Shown piece by piece: positions 1 through 7,765 of a DNA stretch of 64,000 nt. The notes below the pieces were generated by a model. It saw nothing but the letters and a program-made list of their open reading frames with translations. It made no database searches and was not told the origin of the DNA. Source of the stretch: Kribbella sp. VKM Ac-2569 (GTDB taxonomy: Bacteria; Actinomycetota; Actinomycetes; Propionibacteriales; Kribbellaceae); NCBI RefSeq assembly GCF_004216905.1, contig NZ_SGXJ01000006.1:62001-126000 (forward strand), read 5' to 3'. A program made the position numbers and the translations under genes. Within the stretch, counting starts at the first letter, position 1. Each line of letters starts with the position of its first letter.

Positions 1-377
1 AACGGCCCGAGATGCGCGCCGTACACCTTGTAGCCCTGCATCAGGCTGACGTGCCGCAGTCCGCGTGCGACCGGCTCGATCGCGTCGACGACGTTGACCA
101 GCATCGCGAGGTTCGGCGCGACGAGCTCGGCCCAGGTCGGCCGATCCTGGTAGGCGACGTAGAAGACGTGCGTCACGTCGGTCAGCCCGGACAGCTTGTC
201 CCGGGTGTCGTCCGGGTCCAGCAGATCGACGGCGACCTGCCGCACCCGCCCGGGGACGTCGGTACCGCCGCGACGCGACAACCCGATCACCCGCCAGTCG
301 GGCAGCGACGCCAGATGCTCGACCAGATTCGTCCCGATCACGCCTCGGGAACCGACCACCAACGCAACGTTCTCCAT
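1..377 (-). CDS. SDR-family NAD(P)-dependent oxidoreductase (C-terminus beyond window)
   Basis: The reverse strand reads as an open frame from ATG at 377 to the window edge. The N-terminus MENVALVVGSRGVIGTNLVE carries a Rossmann glycine motif (GSRGVIG), so NAD(P)H binding is expected. A later stretch, VFYVAYQDRP and then HVSLMQGYKVYG, resembles extended SDR proteins of the PRISE/iridoid-synthase-like group. The substrate cannot be inferred. The gene is divergent from the LysR regulator starting 70 bases away, which suggests that regulator controls it, as is usual for LysR pairs. Only about 125 residues are visible. Confidence 0.8.
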   Translation of the reverse strand, partial: MENVALVVGSRGVIGTNLVEHLASLPDWRVIGLSRRGGTDVPGRVRQVAVDLLDPDDTRDKLSGLTDVTHVFYVAYQDRPTWAELVAPNLAMLVNVVDAIEPVARGLRHVSLMQGYKVYGAHLGP

Positions 378-447
378 GCCAACAGCCTCGCTGACCTGCG
401 AAGATAAAACCAACGCATAGTTTTCACCGAAGCCATAAGCTGAAGTC

Positions 448-1344
448 ATGGCAACGCTCAGGCAGCTCGAGTACCTCGTCACCGTGGTCGACCAGGGCTC
501 GTTCACGAAGGCAGCCGAGCTCCTCCACGTCACCCAGCCCGCGCTCTCACACCAGATCCGCACCCTCGAACGTTCGGCCGGCGGACCGCTGCTCGAGCGA
601 CTTCCTCGCAGTGTCCGCCTCACCCCGACGGGCCGCGCGATGCTTCCGCACGCGCGCGCCACACTGGCCGACGCAGAACGGGCTCGCTGCGCCGCCCGGC
701 AAGCCGCCGGACTCGAGGTCGGCGAGCTGCAGATCGCGACGCTCTACTCGATCACCCTGGGCGTGCTGCCGGCCGCGCTCCGCGAGTGGCGACGGACCCG
801 CCCGAACGTCGGCATCCGCCTGTTCGAGCACCGGCATACCGACGAACTCGTCGACGCGATGAACGCCGGCGAAGCAGATCTCGCCGTCGGCCCCGAGCCG
901 CCGCACTGGCCCGGCGTCACGCGCGCGCTCGGCACCGAGGAACTCGTCGTCGTGGTCGCCGCCGACGATCCGGCCGCGACCGGAGGAGACACCGTCAAAC
1001 TGCAGGACCTGGCGGACCGCTCCTGGGTCCACTACGCACCAGGTCACGGCCTCGCCGACGTCCTCGACAACGCTTGTGCACAAGCAGGATTCGAACCGCG
1101 CATCGCCGTACGGACCGAACAGACCGCCGCGGCGCCCGCGCTGGCTGCGGCAGGTCTCGGCCCCGCTTTGGTCCCCGACAACATCCTGCCGAAGGACTTC
1201 GACGGCCACATCCTGCACCCGGAGCCGGCGGTACGTCGGACGCTCACGGCGTACACGCGCGGCGAACCGGATCCGCTCGCCGCCGCCTTCATCGACGTAC
1301 TGTTTCGATCCGCCGGCATCCGGGCACGCGAAGGTGATGGCTGA
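448..1344 (+). CDS. LysR-family transcriptional regulator
   Basis: 298 residues, the normal LysR length. Residues 1-60 form the winged helix-turn-helix (LRQLEYLVTVVDQGSFTKAA, then HVTQPALSHQIRTLE). The rest matches the periplasmic-binding-like effector domain, with the typical PLLERLPRSVRLTPTGR linker region. It is divergent from an SDR oxidoreductase gene and overlaps the downstream cation transporter by eight bases, so it is probably co-transcribed with that transporter. The effector is unknown. The role as a DNA-binding regulator is clear from the sequence; which neighbour it controls is inferred from position. Confidence 0.9.
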   Translation: MATLRQLEYLVTVVDQGSFTKAAELLHVTQPALSHQIRTLERSAGGPLLERLPRSVRLTPTGRAMLPHARATLADAERARCAARQAAGLEVGELQIATLYSITLGVLPAALREWRRTRPNVGIRLFEHRHTDELVDAMNAGEADLAVGPEPPHWPGVTRALGTEELVVVVAADDPAATGGDTVKLQDLADRSWVHYAPGHGLADVLDNACAQAGFEPRIAVRTEQTAAAPALAAAGLGPALVPDNILPKDFDGHILHPEPAVRRTLTAYTRGEPDPLAAAFIDVLFRSAGIRAREGDG

Positions 1345-2269
1345 CGAAGCGTCGGACGCCACAGTCCTCCTGGCCGGTACGGCGAATCTCGCGATCGCGA
1401 TCGCGAAGGTCGTCGCCGGTCTGCTCTCCGGCTCGACCGCGCTGCTCGCCGAGGCGGCGCACTCGGTCGCCGACACAATGAATCAGGCGTTCCTGCTGAC
1501 CGCGCTACATCGGAGCCGTAAGCCTGCCGATGCGCGGCATCCCTTCGGCTACGGGATGGAGCGGTACTTCTGGTCGTTGCTCGCCGCGGTCGGCATCCTC
1601 GTGCTCGGCGCCGGCTTCTCGATCACGGAAGGCGTTCGCTCGCTCCTCGACCCGCAGCCGATCGCGGCGCCGCAGGTGATCTACCCAGTGCTCGCTGTCT
1701 CGTTCCTGTTCGAGGGATCGTCCTGGCTGCGCGCCGTACTCCAGTTGCGGCGAGAGGCCCGCGAGGCAGGCATATCGCTCCGCCAGCAGCTGCGCATCGC
1801 CGAACCGGCCGTCAAGACGGTCGCCTTTGAGGACTCGGCCGCGCTGATCGGTCTGCTGATCGCCGCCGTCGGCGTCACCATGGCCTTGGTCACCGGCGAA
1901 CATCTCTGGGACGGTGCGGCATCGATCGCGATCGGCGTTCTCCTGATGGTGGTCGCATTCACGCTCGGCCGCGACAACAAGGCGATGCTGATCGGGCGCG
2001 CGCTACCGGCCGAAACCCAGAGCGGGCTGCGCGAACTGATCGGCAGCAGGCCGGGCATCGACGCAGTCGTCGAGCTGCTCACGTTGCAGTTGGCGCCGGA
2101 CCAGGTCCTGGTCGTCGCGACCGTCGACCTGAACGACTCCGAGACCACCGGCGCCGCCATCGAGCAGCTTGCCGAGCAGATCGACAGGGACGTGCGCGAG
2201 GCGTTCCCGATGGTGCGGCACCTCTACCTCGACCCGACCCCCGCGGACGTGCGTCAGCGTTTGTCGTGA
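1337..2269 (+). CDS. Cation diffusion facilitator family transporter
   Basis: 310 residues from ATG at 1337, which overlaps the end of the LysR gene. The N-terminal membrane region contains the CDF signature SGSTALLAEAAHSVADTMNQ, with the acidic/histidine residues of the metal site in helices 2 and 5 (HSVAD; then AFEDSAAL). About five or six hydrophobic segments precede a cytoplasmic C-terminal domain (about residues 215-310). The family exports divalent metals such as Zn, Co, Fe or Mn in exchange for protons; the metal here is not determined. Translational overlap with a LysR gene is an unusual pairing for this family. Confidence 0.9.
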   Translation: MADEASDATVLLAGTANLAIAIAKVVAGLLSGSTALLAEAAHSVADTMNQAFLLTALHRSRKPADARHPFGYGMERYFWSLLAAVGILVLGAGFSITEGVRSLLDPQPIAAPQVIYPVLAVSFLFEGSSWLRAVLQLRREAREAGISLRQQLRIAEPAVKTVAFEDSAALIGLLIAAVGVTMALVTGEHLWDGAASIAIGVLLMVVAFTLGRDNKAMLIGRALPAETQSGLRELIGSRPGIDAVVELLTLQLAPDQVLVVATVDLNDSETTGAAIEQLAEQIDRDVREAFPMVRHLYLDPTPADVRQRLS

Positions 2270-2442
2270 CCCCAGTTCGCGACGATGGCGGCGACCGGAG
2301 GGAGTACGGCGGCGACTGCGCTCATCCCGACGGCTGCCGGGATCGAGAACAGGCGCACGACGAACCAGGCCAGGATGATCAGCGTCAGGCAGCTGCCCAT
2401 CAGCAGGATGTAGAGCTTGCGGTTGTCGTAGCGGCGCGCCAT
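2254..2442 (-). CDS. Small two-helix membrane protein (DUF3099-like)
   Basis: 62 residues starting MARRYDNRKLYI, with two hydrophobic segments (about residues 12-32 and 36-55) and a short basic tail. Size and pattern resemble actinobacterial DUF3099-type proteins, recognised from general appearance only. Its ATG lies one base after the stop of the upstream MarR gene (TGACATG), so it is translationally coupled to that regulator. Its 3' end overlaps the transporter on the other strand by 16 bases. No function can be assigned. Confidence 0.7.
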   Translation of the reverse strand: MARRYDNRKLYILLMGSCLTLIILAWFVVRLFSIPAAVGMSAVAAVLPPVAAIVANWGHDKR

Positions 2443-2443
2443 G

Positions 2444-2893
2444 TCACACCGTCAGCGCGAGCTTCCCCAGCGCGGTGACCAGCGGGGACAGCTCAGGTAG
2501 CTCGGCGGCACGCTCCAACGCAGACGTCAGTACGGCGTCGTGGGTCGGCTGCGCCTGGTCGAGCAGCTCGCGACCGGCCTCGGTGACCTCGGTGTAGATG
2601 CCACGCCGGTCCGTCGGGCACAGGTACCGCTGGAGCAGCTTGCGGTCCTCCAGCCGGTTCACCAGGCGGGTAGTGGCGGACTGGCTGAGCACCACCGCGT
2701 TCGACAGCTGGTTCATCCGCAGGTGGTAGTCGTCCTGCCGCGCCAGCACGTCCAGCACGCTGTACTCACTCACCGACAGCCCGTGCTGCTTCTGCAGCGC
2801 GCGCTCCAGCTCGTCCTCGATCCGGGCGTGCAGCGCCGCCAGGGTTCGCCACCCCTGCGCCCGCGCCTCCGCAGCGTCATCCGGTAGTCCCAC
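2444..2893 (-). CDS. MarR-family transcriptional regulator
   Basis: 149 residues with the MarR winged-helix core. Residues about 35-110 include LSVSEYSVLDVLARQ, the recognition helix region LSQSATTRLVNRLEDR and the wing LCPTDRRGIYTEVTEAG. It is divergent from an MFS exporter gene, the classic arrangement in which MarR represses the exporter and itself until a ligand binds. The 118-base divergent spacer contains three related repeats that could be its operator. It is followed by a coupled small membrane protein gene. Confidence 0.92.
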   Translation of the reverse strand: MGLPDDAAEARAQGWRTLAALHARIEDELERALQKQHGLSVSEYSVLDVLARQDDYHLRMNQLSNAVVLSQSATTRLVNRLEDRKLLQRYLCPTDRRGIYTEVTEAGRELLDQAQPTHDAVLTSALERAAELPELSPLVTALGKLALTV

Positions 2894-2922
2894 GGCACCT
2901 CCACTTGAACTTCACACTTGCA

Positions 2923-2971
2923 TGCGCAATCATAGCGCTTGTGCAATAGCCCGCGTGTGCAACTATCGCGC
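2923..2971. promoter_or_regulatory. Three TGYGCAA-type repeats between marR-like and MFS genes
   Basis: Three similar 16-base units lie in the divergent spacer at 2923-2938 (TGCGCAATCATAGCGC), 2940-2955 and 2956-2971 (TGTGCAACTATCGCGC). They sit between the MarR start and the MFS start with its GAAGGAG ribosome site at 3001-3007. Repeated half-sites in such a spacer are a plausible MarR operator; binding is inferred. Confidence 0.5.
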
Positions 2972-3011
2972 ACGCCGGTAATAGTCATCAGCTTACCTTC
3001 GAAGGAGCGTT

Positions 3012-4196
3012 ATGCCAGCGGCTCTGCTCGCACTCGCGATCGGTGCGTTCGGGATCGGCACCACCGAGTTCGTCATCATGGGGCTGCTGCCCGAGGTTGC
3101 CACCGACTTCGGCGTCAGCATCCCGTCCGCCGGACTGCTCATCTCCGGGTACGCGCTGGGGGTCGTGGTCGGCGCCCCGCTGCTCACCGCGATCGGCTCC
3201 AAGGTGTCCCGCAAGACCGTGCTGATCGCGCTGATGGGCGTCTTCATCGCCGGCAGCCTGGTCTCCGCGGTCGCTCCGTCGTACGGCGTTCTGATGACCG
3301 GACGGATCGTGGCGGCGCTTTCCCACGGGGCGTTCTTCGGCGTCGGGTCCGTGGTCGCGGCGTCGCTGGTTCCGAAGGCGAAGCAGGCGAGCGCGATCGC
3401 TTTGATGTTCACCGGGCTGACGGTCGCCAACGTGCTCGGCGTGCCGGGTGGGACCGCGCTCGGTCAGCAGTTCGGCTGGCGGTCGACGTTCTGGGCGGTG
3501 ACTGCGCTTGGTGTGATCGGGCTGCTCGGTATCGTGCTCCTGGTGCCGCGGCAGGACACTGCGGAAGGTCCTGGGCTGCGCAGCGAGCTGGCGGTGTTCA
3601 AGAACCTGCAGGTGTGGCTGGCGTTGGCGATGACCGCACTGGGCTTCGCTGGGGTGTTCGCGTCGTTCACCTACATCGCACCGATGATGACCGAGGTCGC
3701 GGGCTTCTCCTCCGGTGCGGTGACCTGGCTGCTCGTGCTGTTCGGCGGTGGGCTTGTCGTAGGCAACCTGCTGGGCGGTCGAGCAGCGGACCGCTCGCTG
3801 ATGCCGAGTCTGTACCTGATCCTCGCGCTACTGGCCGCCGTACTGGTCGTCTTCGTGTTCACCGCGCACGCCAAGCTCCCCTCTGCTGTGACGATCGCGC
3901 TCTTCGGTGCTGCTGGGTTCGCCACAGTCGCTCCGCTGCAGAAGCGGGTGATGGACAAGGCGCAGGGCGCTCCGGCGCTGGCGTCCGCGGCCAACATCGC
4001 CGCGTTCAATCTCGGCAACGCTGCCGGCGCGTACCTCGGTGGACTCACCATCGAGCGCGGCCTCGGCTACACCGCGCCCAACTGGGTCGGAGCTGCACTG
4101 GCTGTCGCCGGTCTGCTCGTCGCCCTCGCCTCCGGTCTGCTCGACCGCCGTCACACCAGCCAAGCTCCCGCACTAGTACTTGAAGGAAGCCACTGA
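3012..4196 (+). CDS. MFS transporter, DHA1/AraJ-type efflux permease
   Basis: 394 residues with about twelve hydrophobic segments. The first helix carries GAFGIGTTEFVIMGLLPEVA, typical of DHA1 sugar/drug exporters of the AraJ/YdhP type, and the loop 2-3 motif appears as GSKVSRKTVL. The strong GAAGGAG ribosome site fixes the ATG at 3012. It is divergent from a MarR regulator and overlaps the aldo/keto reductase gene by one base, so exporter and reductase form an operon. This suggests a coordinated response to a toxic, possibly carbonyl-containing compound. The substrate is unknown. Confidence 0.9.
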   Translation: MPAALLALAIGAFGIGTTEFVIMGLLPEVATDFGVSIPSAGLLISGYALGVVVGAPLLTAIGSKVSRKTVLIALMGVFIAGSLVSAVAPSYGVLMTGRIVAALSHGAFFGVGSVVAASLVPKAKQASAIALMFTGLTVANVLGVPGGTALGQQFGWRSTFWAVTALGVIGLLGIVLLVPRQDTAEGPGLRSELAVFKNLQVWLALAMTALGFAGVFASFTYIAPMMTEVAGFSSGAVTWLLVLFGGGLVVGNLLGGRAADRSLMPSLYLILALLAAVLVVFVFTAHAKLPSAVTIALFGAAGFATVAPLQKRVMDKAQGAPALASAANIAAFNLGNAAGAYLGGLTIERGLGYTAPNWVGAALAVAGLLVALASGLLDRRHTSQAPALVLEGSH

Positions 4197-5023
4197 TGAT
4201 CCCCACTGTGAAGCTCAACAACGACGTCGAGATGCCTCAGCTCGGGTACGGCGTCTTCCAGGTCCCGAGCGACGAAACGGCCGCTGCCGTGACACATGCA
4301 CTCGAGGCCGGCTACCGCAGCATCGACACTGCAGCGGCGTACCAGAACGAGGCAGGTGTCGGGCAGGCGCTCGCTGCGTCCGGAATCGACCGGAGCGACC
4401 TGTTCATCACCACCAAGCTGTGGAACGCGGACCAGGGGTACGAGTCCACCCTGAAGGCGTTCGACCAGAGCCTGTCCCTGCTGGGCCTGCAGTACCTGGA
4501 CCTGTACCTCATCCACTGGCCGACCCCAGCACGCGACCTGTACGTCGACAGCTGGCGCGCACTGGAGAAGCTGTACGCCGACGGTCGCGTCCGCGCGATC
4601 GGCGTGTCCAACTTCCAGCCGGAGCACCTGGATCGTCTCGCGCAGTCCTCCCGCATCACCCCGGCCGTCAACCAGGTCGAGCTGCATCCGTACCTGCGAC
4701 AGGACGCGGTCCGCGCGTACGGCGGTGACTTCGGCATCCGTACCGAGGCCTGGAGCCCGCTGGCGAAGGGCGGCACACTGCTCGACGAGCCGGTGATCGC
4801 CAAGCTGGCAACGCTCTACGGCCGCACGCCGGCCCAGATCGTCATTCGCTGGCACCTGCAGCTCGGCAACATCGTCATCCCGAAGTCCGTCACCCCGTCC
4901 CGCATCCGCGAGAACCTCAACGTCTTCGACTTCACCCTCACCGAAGACGACGTCACCGCCGTCAGCAATCTCCACCGCAACGAACGCACCGGCCCCGACC
5001 CGGACACCTTCAACGTCGCTTAG
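4196..5023 (+). CDS. Aldo/keto reductase
   Basis: 275 residues, the usual length for a bacterial 2,5-diketo-gluconate-reductase-like aldo/keto reductase. The catalytic tetrad is visible: Asp in YRSIDTAAAY with its Tyr, Lys in FITTKLWN, and His in YLIHWPTP. The C-terminal NADPH-binding motif is IVIPKSVTPSRIREN. It reduces aldehydes or ketones in the cytoplasm with NADPH. The start overlaps the MFS stop (TGATG), so translation is coupled and both genes probably answer to the MarR regulator. The substrate is not predicted. Confidence 0.93.
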   Translation: MIPTVKLNNDVEMPQLGYGVFQVPSDETAAAVTHALEAGYRSIDTAAAYQNEAGVGQALAASGIDRSDLFITTKLWNADQGYESTLKAFDQSLSLLGLQYLDLYLIHWPTPARDLYVDSWRALEKLYADGRVRAIGVSNFQPEHLDRLAQSSRITPAVNQVELHPYLRQDAVRAYGGDFGIRTEAWSPLAKGGTLLDEPVIAKLATLYGRTPAQIVIRWHLQLGNIVIPKSVTPSRIRENLNVFDFTLTEDDVTAVSNLHRNERTGPDPDTFNVA

Positions 5024-5036
5024 TGGTCCAGTTTCG

Positions 5037-5735
5037 CTACGTCGTGGGGACGGCAATCACAACGGCGTTGCTGAGGTAGCCCGTGCCGTCCCAGTCCTCG
5101 CAGGTGACGAGCACGAGTCGCCCCGGGACACCCTGGCTGAAGACCTGCTGGGCCCGCTTGGCCAGGGTCTTCTTGCGATAGATGGCCACCGCCGTGACGA
5201 CGTACTTGATCGTCCCGTGCCGAGTCGTCACGGAGACCGCGTCCCCCACGCCTAGCCGGTCCAGATCGTCGAACGCACCTCCACCGGTGTGCACGGTGTG
5301 ACCGGTGATGACCGCGGAACCCTTGGTCGCTCCGGGCCGGGCGCCGTCGGACCACCAACCAACCACCCGCGGGTTCGACGGCGGGATGAGCGAACCACCA
5401 CGGGCGCGGATCGACAGCACGCGCGCGGACACTCCGAGACTGGGCACCGACAGCGAGATCGGGTCCCCAGGCCGGACCGGGGCCGTGCTCAGGACCTCCG
5501 CCGGGGGTGTGTCCTGCGGCGTGGTCGGTTGCGTGGTCGGTTGCGTGACCTGCTTCGAGGTGGAGCCGGACGACGTCCGGCCCGGTACGACGGATGTCGT
5601 GCCGGGCCGTTGCGTCGCCGAGGACGGGCCGGCAGTGGTCTGCTGCCGACCCTCGTCAGAGTTGTTCATCCTGATCTGGACGTAACCGCCGACCAGGAGG
5701 AGTACGACGCCGACCGCCAGAGCCGAGATCGTCAA
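5037..5735 (-). CDS. Class F-type sortase (cysteine transpeptidase)
   Basis: One N-terminal membrane helix (ISALAVGVVLLLVGGYV) is followed by a Ser/Thr/Pro-rich linker and a sortase domain from about residue 85. The catalytic His is in AVITGHTVHTGG and the Cys in LVLVTCEDWDG. I do not see an obvious catalytic Arg just after the Cys. The only canonical start is TTG at 5735, but the same frame continues upstream through KRRRQGRARSSW, the expected positive-inside anchor, to a stop at 5819. A CTG near 5789 may therefore be the true start. It lies directly downstream of the stalked surface protein, its likely substrate. Confidence 0.85.
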   Translation of the reverse strand: MTISALAVGVVLLLVGGYVQIRMNNSDEGRQQTTAGPSSATQRPGTTSVVPGRTSSGSTSKQVTQPTTQPTTPQDTPPAEVLSTAPVRPGDPISLSVPSLGVSARVLSIRARGGSLIPPSNPRVVGWWSDGARPGATKGSAVITGHTVHTGGGAFDDLDRLGVGDAVSVTTRHGTIKYVVTAVAIYRKKTLAKRAQQVFSQGVPGRLVLVTCEDWDGTGYLSNAVVIAVPTT

Positions 5736-5781
5736 CCACGACGACCGGGCACGACCCTGGCGGCGGCGTTTGCCGGATACC

Positions 5782-6750
5782 TCAGGCAGAGTGCTGCCCG
5801 CTACGCTGCCGGAACTTCAGAACACCGGCGAACACGAGCAGGCCGCCGAGGGTCAGCAACGCGATACCCCACGCGCTCTGGCTGCTGGTGGTCGCAGACG
5901 CGTTCTTCATCCCACCGGACAGACCAGCGTCGACATCGGTCGGAACCCCGACCGGGGCGCTGCTGGTGGTGCTGGTCGGGCTGACGGTCGGCGACTCCGA
6001 CGGCGTCGCCGTCACAGTCGGGCTCTCCGAAGGCGTCTCGCTCGGGGTCTCGGACGGCGTCTCGGACGGAGTCTCCGAAGGCGTCTCGCTCGGCGTCTCC
6101 GAAGGAGTCTCCGACGGGGTCTCGCTCGGGGTCTCCGACGGCGTCTCGGACGGAGTCTCCGAAGGCGTCTCGCTCGGCGTCTCCGAAGGAGTCTCCGACG
6201 GCGTTTCGCTTGGGGTCTCCGAAGGAGTCGTGGTCGGGGTTTCCGTCGGAGTCGGAGTCGGAGTCGGCGTGGTGCCCGGCCCGACGCAGAAGCTCAGGTG
6301 GCTGAGGCCGTAGTACTTCACGCCGCCATTGCCGCTCTCGTTGACCGGCGTGTGCAGGCCGGCGCCGACGATCGTCCCGCCTGGACGGTAGTCGTAGAAG
6401 TTCGCGTTCGGGCCACCTTTGACGATGGCGCCGAGCACCGTGCCGCCGGTAGCGGTGAAGTTGATCAGGTCCCCGGTCTGGGACCAGATCACCGTCACGC
6501 CCGCGGCCGAACCCGAGCCCGAGGTGGGCATCGGCTTGTCCTCGAACTTGATCTCCGTCGAACCCGGGATCAACGTCGCGCACTTCGGGTTGCCCGAGAT
6601 CGTCGTCACCGTCTCGGCCGACGAAGCCGACGGGGCCGTCGCGAGGGTCACACCTCCCACCGCGAGTGCGAGTGCTCCGGCGCCGCCGAGCAGGGCGATC
6701 ACGCGTGAGTTCTTGAGGCGCCCGCTTGCGCCTACCGATGTGTCTTTCAC
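5782..6750 (-). CDS. Secreted surface protein with Ser-Glu-Thr-Pro stalk and C-terminal membrane anchor
   Basis: 322 residues from GTG at 6750, chosen because AGGGGAG lies five bases upstream. Order: signal peptide (basic start, then ALLGGAGALALAVGGVTLA, about residues 15-45); a roughly 120-residue globular part with two cysteines; a long TPSE-repeat stalk; then VGVPTDVDAGLSGG, a hydrophobic helix (WGIALLTLGGLLVFAGVL) and a basic tail KFRQRSGQHSA. The C-terminus looks like a cell-wall sorting signal, but no LPXTG or LAXTG is present; PTDVDAG occupies that place. Adjacent to the sortase and probably its substrate. The globular domain is not recognised. Confidence 0.85.
   Translation of the reverse strand: MKDTSVGASGRLKNSRVIALLGGAGALALAVGGVTLATAPSASSAETVTTISGNPKCATLIPGSTEIKFEDKPMPTSGSGSAAGVTVIWSQTGDLINFTATGGTVLGAIVKGGPNANFYDYRPGGTIVGAGLHTPVNESGNGGVKYYGLSHLSFCVGPGTTPTPTPTPTETPTTTPSETPSETPSETPSETPSETPSETPSETPSETPSETPSETPSETPSETPSETPSETPSETPSETPSESPTVTATPSESPTVSPTSTTSSAPVGVPTDVDAGLSGGMKNASATTSSQSAWGIALLTLGGLLVFAGVLKFRQRSGQHSA
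6023..6232 (-). repeat. Coding tandem repeat, 12-base units (SETP peptide)
   Basis: About fifteen 12-base units read SETP in the frame of the surface protein. The units use varied synonymous codons, so the DNA is an imperfect minisatellite selected at protein level. It forms the extended cell-wall-spanning stalk. Confidence 0.85.
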
Positions 6751-7011
6751 AGTCTCCCCTAGGTTGAATCCGGTCTCTCGCGACCGGCAGCTCGCCGGCA
6801 AACCCCGAGCTTCATCTCCAGGGCTGCACCAGGCGGGTCCGTTCGTCGTCCTTCGATCCGGTCGGATCGGTCCCCCGACAGAACTCGACCTTGGCGATTG
6901 TGGTGATTCGGATCACCGGACGCAAGTCTCACGACCCCGACTCGCCGTGTTCATTACATTTCGCGACACACCGTTGCCGATGTGGACGAGGAGTAGTTGC
7001 CAGTCGCTACT

Positions 7012-7044
7012 AATACACCGTTTTAGGATCTGAAACGCCGTATT
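7012..7044. promoter_or_regulatory. Inverted repeat upstream of TetR gene (likely operator)
   Basis: AATACACCGTTT at 7012-7023 and AAACGCCGTATT at 7033-7044 form 12-base arms with two mismatches around a 9-base centre, ending four bases before the TetR start. A second small inverted repeat (AGTAG/CTACT, 6992-7011) sits next to it. Size and position fit an autoregulatory TetR operator. The rest of the 6751-7048 spacer shows nothing else I recognise. Confidence 0.5.
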
Positions 7045-7048
7045 CGCT

Positions 7049-7765
7049 ATGCTCCGGCGGATGGCGCGCGAAGCGGATCGACGGACCGCCCTGGGATCGG
7101 TGTGGCTGCGCGAGGAACCACCTCCGACGCGGGCGCGGCTGAGCCGGGAGGACATCGTCCTGACGGCGATCAAGGTGCTGGACCGCGAAGGTCTGAACAC
7201 GTTCTCGATGCGGGTGATGGCGGCTGAGTTGGGTACCGCCGCGACGTCCGCGCTGTACTGGCGGATCGCGACCAAGAACGACCTGCTCGAGCTCGTCGTC
7301 GACACCGTGCTCGGCGACGCACTGATCCCGGCGGAGGGCGACTGGCGCGAGCAGGTGACTGCTGTCGTGCAGGCGGCGTACCGGGCGCTGTGGGAACACC
7401 CGTGGGCCGCGCAACTCCTGCCGACGCACGCGGGGCTCGGGCCGAACTACCAGGCGCTGACCGAACGCGTGCAGTCCATCCTCAACGACGCCGGCTTCAA
7501 GGGCACCCACCTGGACTCGGCGGTGTCGGCGATCTTCCACTACCTGATCGGGTCGGCGGTGACCGATTCAGCCTGGCTGTCGGTCGTACGGCGAAGCGGG
7601 CTGAACGAACTGCGCTGGGCAGACAGGTCGGCGGACCGGATGGGGGTCGATGCCGCGCACCTCGCCGCGTACCTCAACCGCGAGAGCACCGCCGGCCCGG
7701 AGGCACGCTTCGCCTCCGGGCTGCGGGTAATCCTCGTCGGCCTGCGGCCTCGCGAGATCTCCTAG
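7049..7765 (+). CDS. TetR/AcrR-family transcriptional regulator
   Basis: 238 residues. The helix-turn-helix spans about residues 30-80 (SREDIVLTAIKVLDREG, then SALYWRIATKNDLLELVVD). The C-terminal half is the ligand-binding helical domain of the TetR_C type found in TetR proteins with a WRIA-K-DLL recognition helix. A second ATG at 7061 is an alternative start. It is divergent from the surface protein/sortase pair and has a palindrome just upstream, so it probably represses itself and perhaps that pair. Its 3' end overlaps the E2 gene by four bases, tail to tail. Confidence 0.9.
   Translation: MLRRMAREADRRTALGSVWLREEPPPTRARLSREDIVLTAIKVLDREGLNTFSMRVMAAELGTAATSALYWRIATKNDLLELVVDTVLGDALIPAEGDWREQVTAVVQAAYRALWEHPWAAQLLPTHAGLGPNYQALTERVQSILNDAGFKGTHLDSAVSAIFHYLIGSAVTDSAWLSVVRRSGLNELRWADRSADRMGVDAAHLAAYLNRESTAGPEARFASGLRVILVGLRPREIS

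Noticed and set aside
1080..1100. GCAGGATTCGAACC, similar to a tRNA T-arm
   Set aside because: It is coding sequence of the LysR gene and no acceptor or anticodon arm can be formed around it.
1076..1336. N-terminal extension of the cation transporter
   Set aside because: Lies inside the LysR gene in another frame and has no transporter features; the ATG at 1337 gives a normal CDF protein.
547..1476. Long minus-strand ORFs opposite the LysR gene
   Set aside because: Arg/Ala-rich translation with no family pattern; frame shadow typical of high-GC DNA.
6000..6260. Regular 12-base repeats that might suggest a CRISPR or DNA satellite
   Set aside because: They read as in-frame SETP codons of the surface protein, with no spacers; it is a protein stalk.
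5801..6708. Arg/Asp-rich and Arg-Ser-rich repeat proteins in other frames of the stalk gene
   Set aside because: Artefacts of translating the SETP repeat out of frame.
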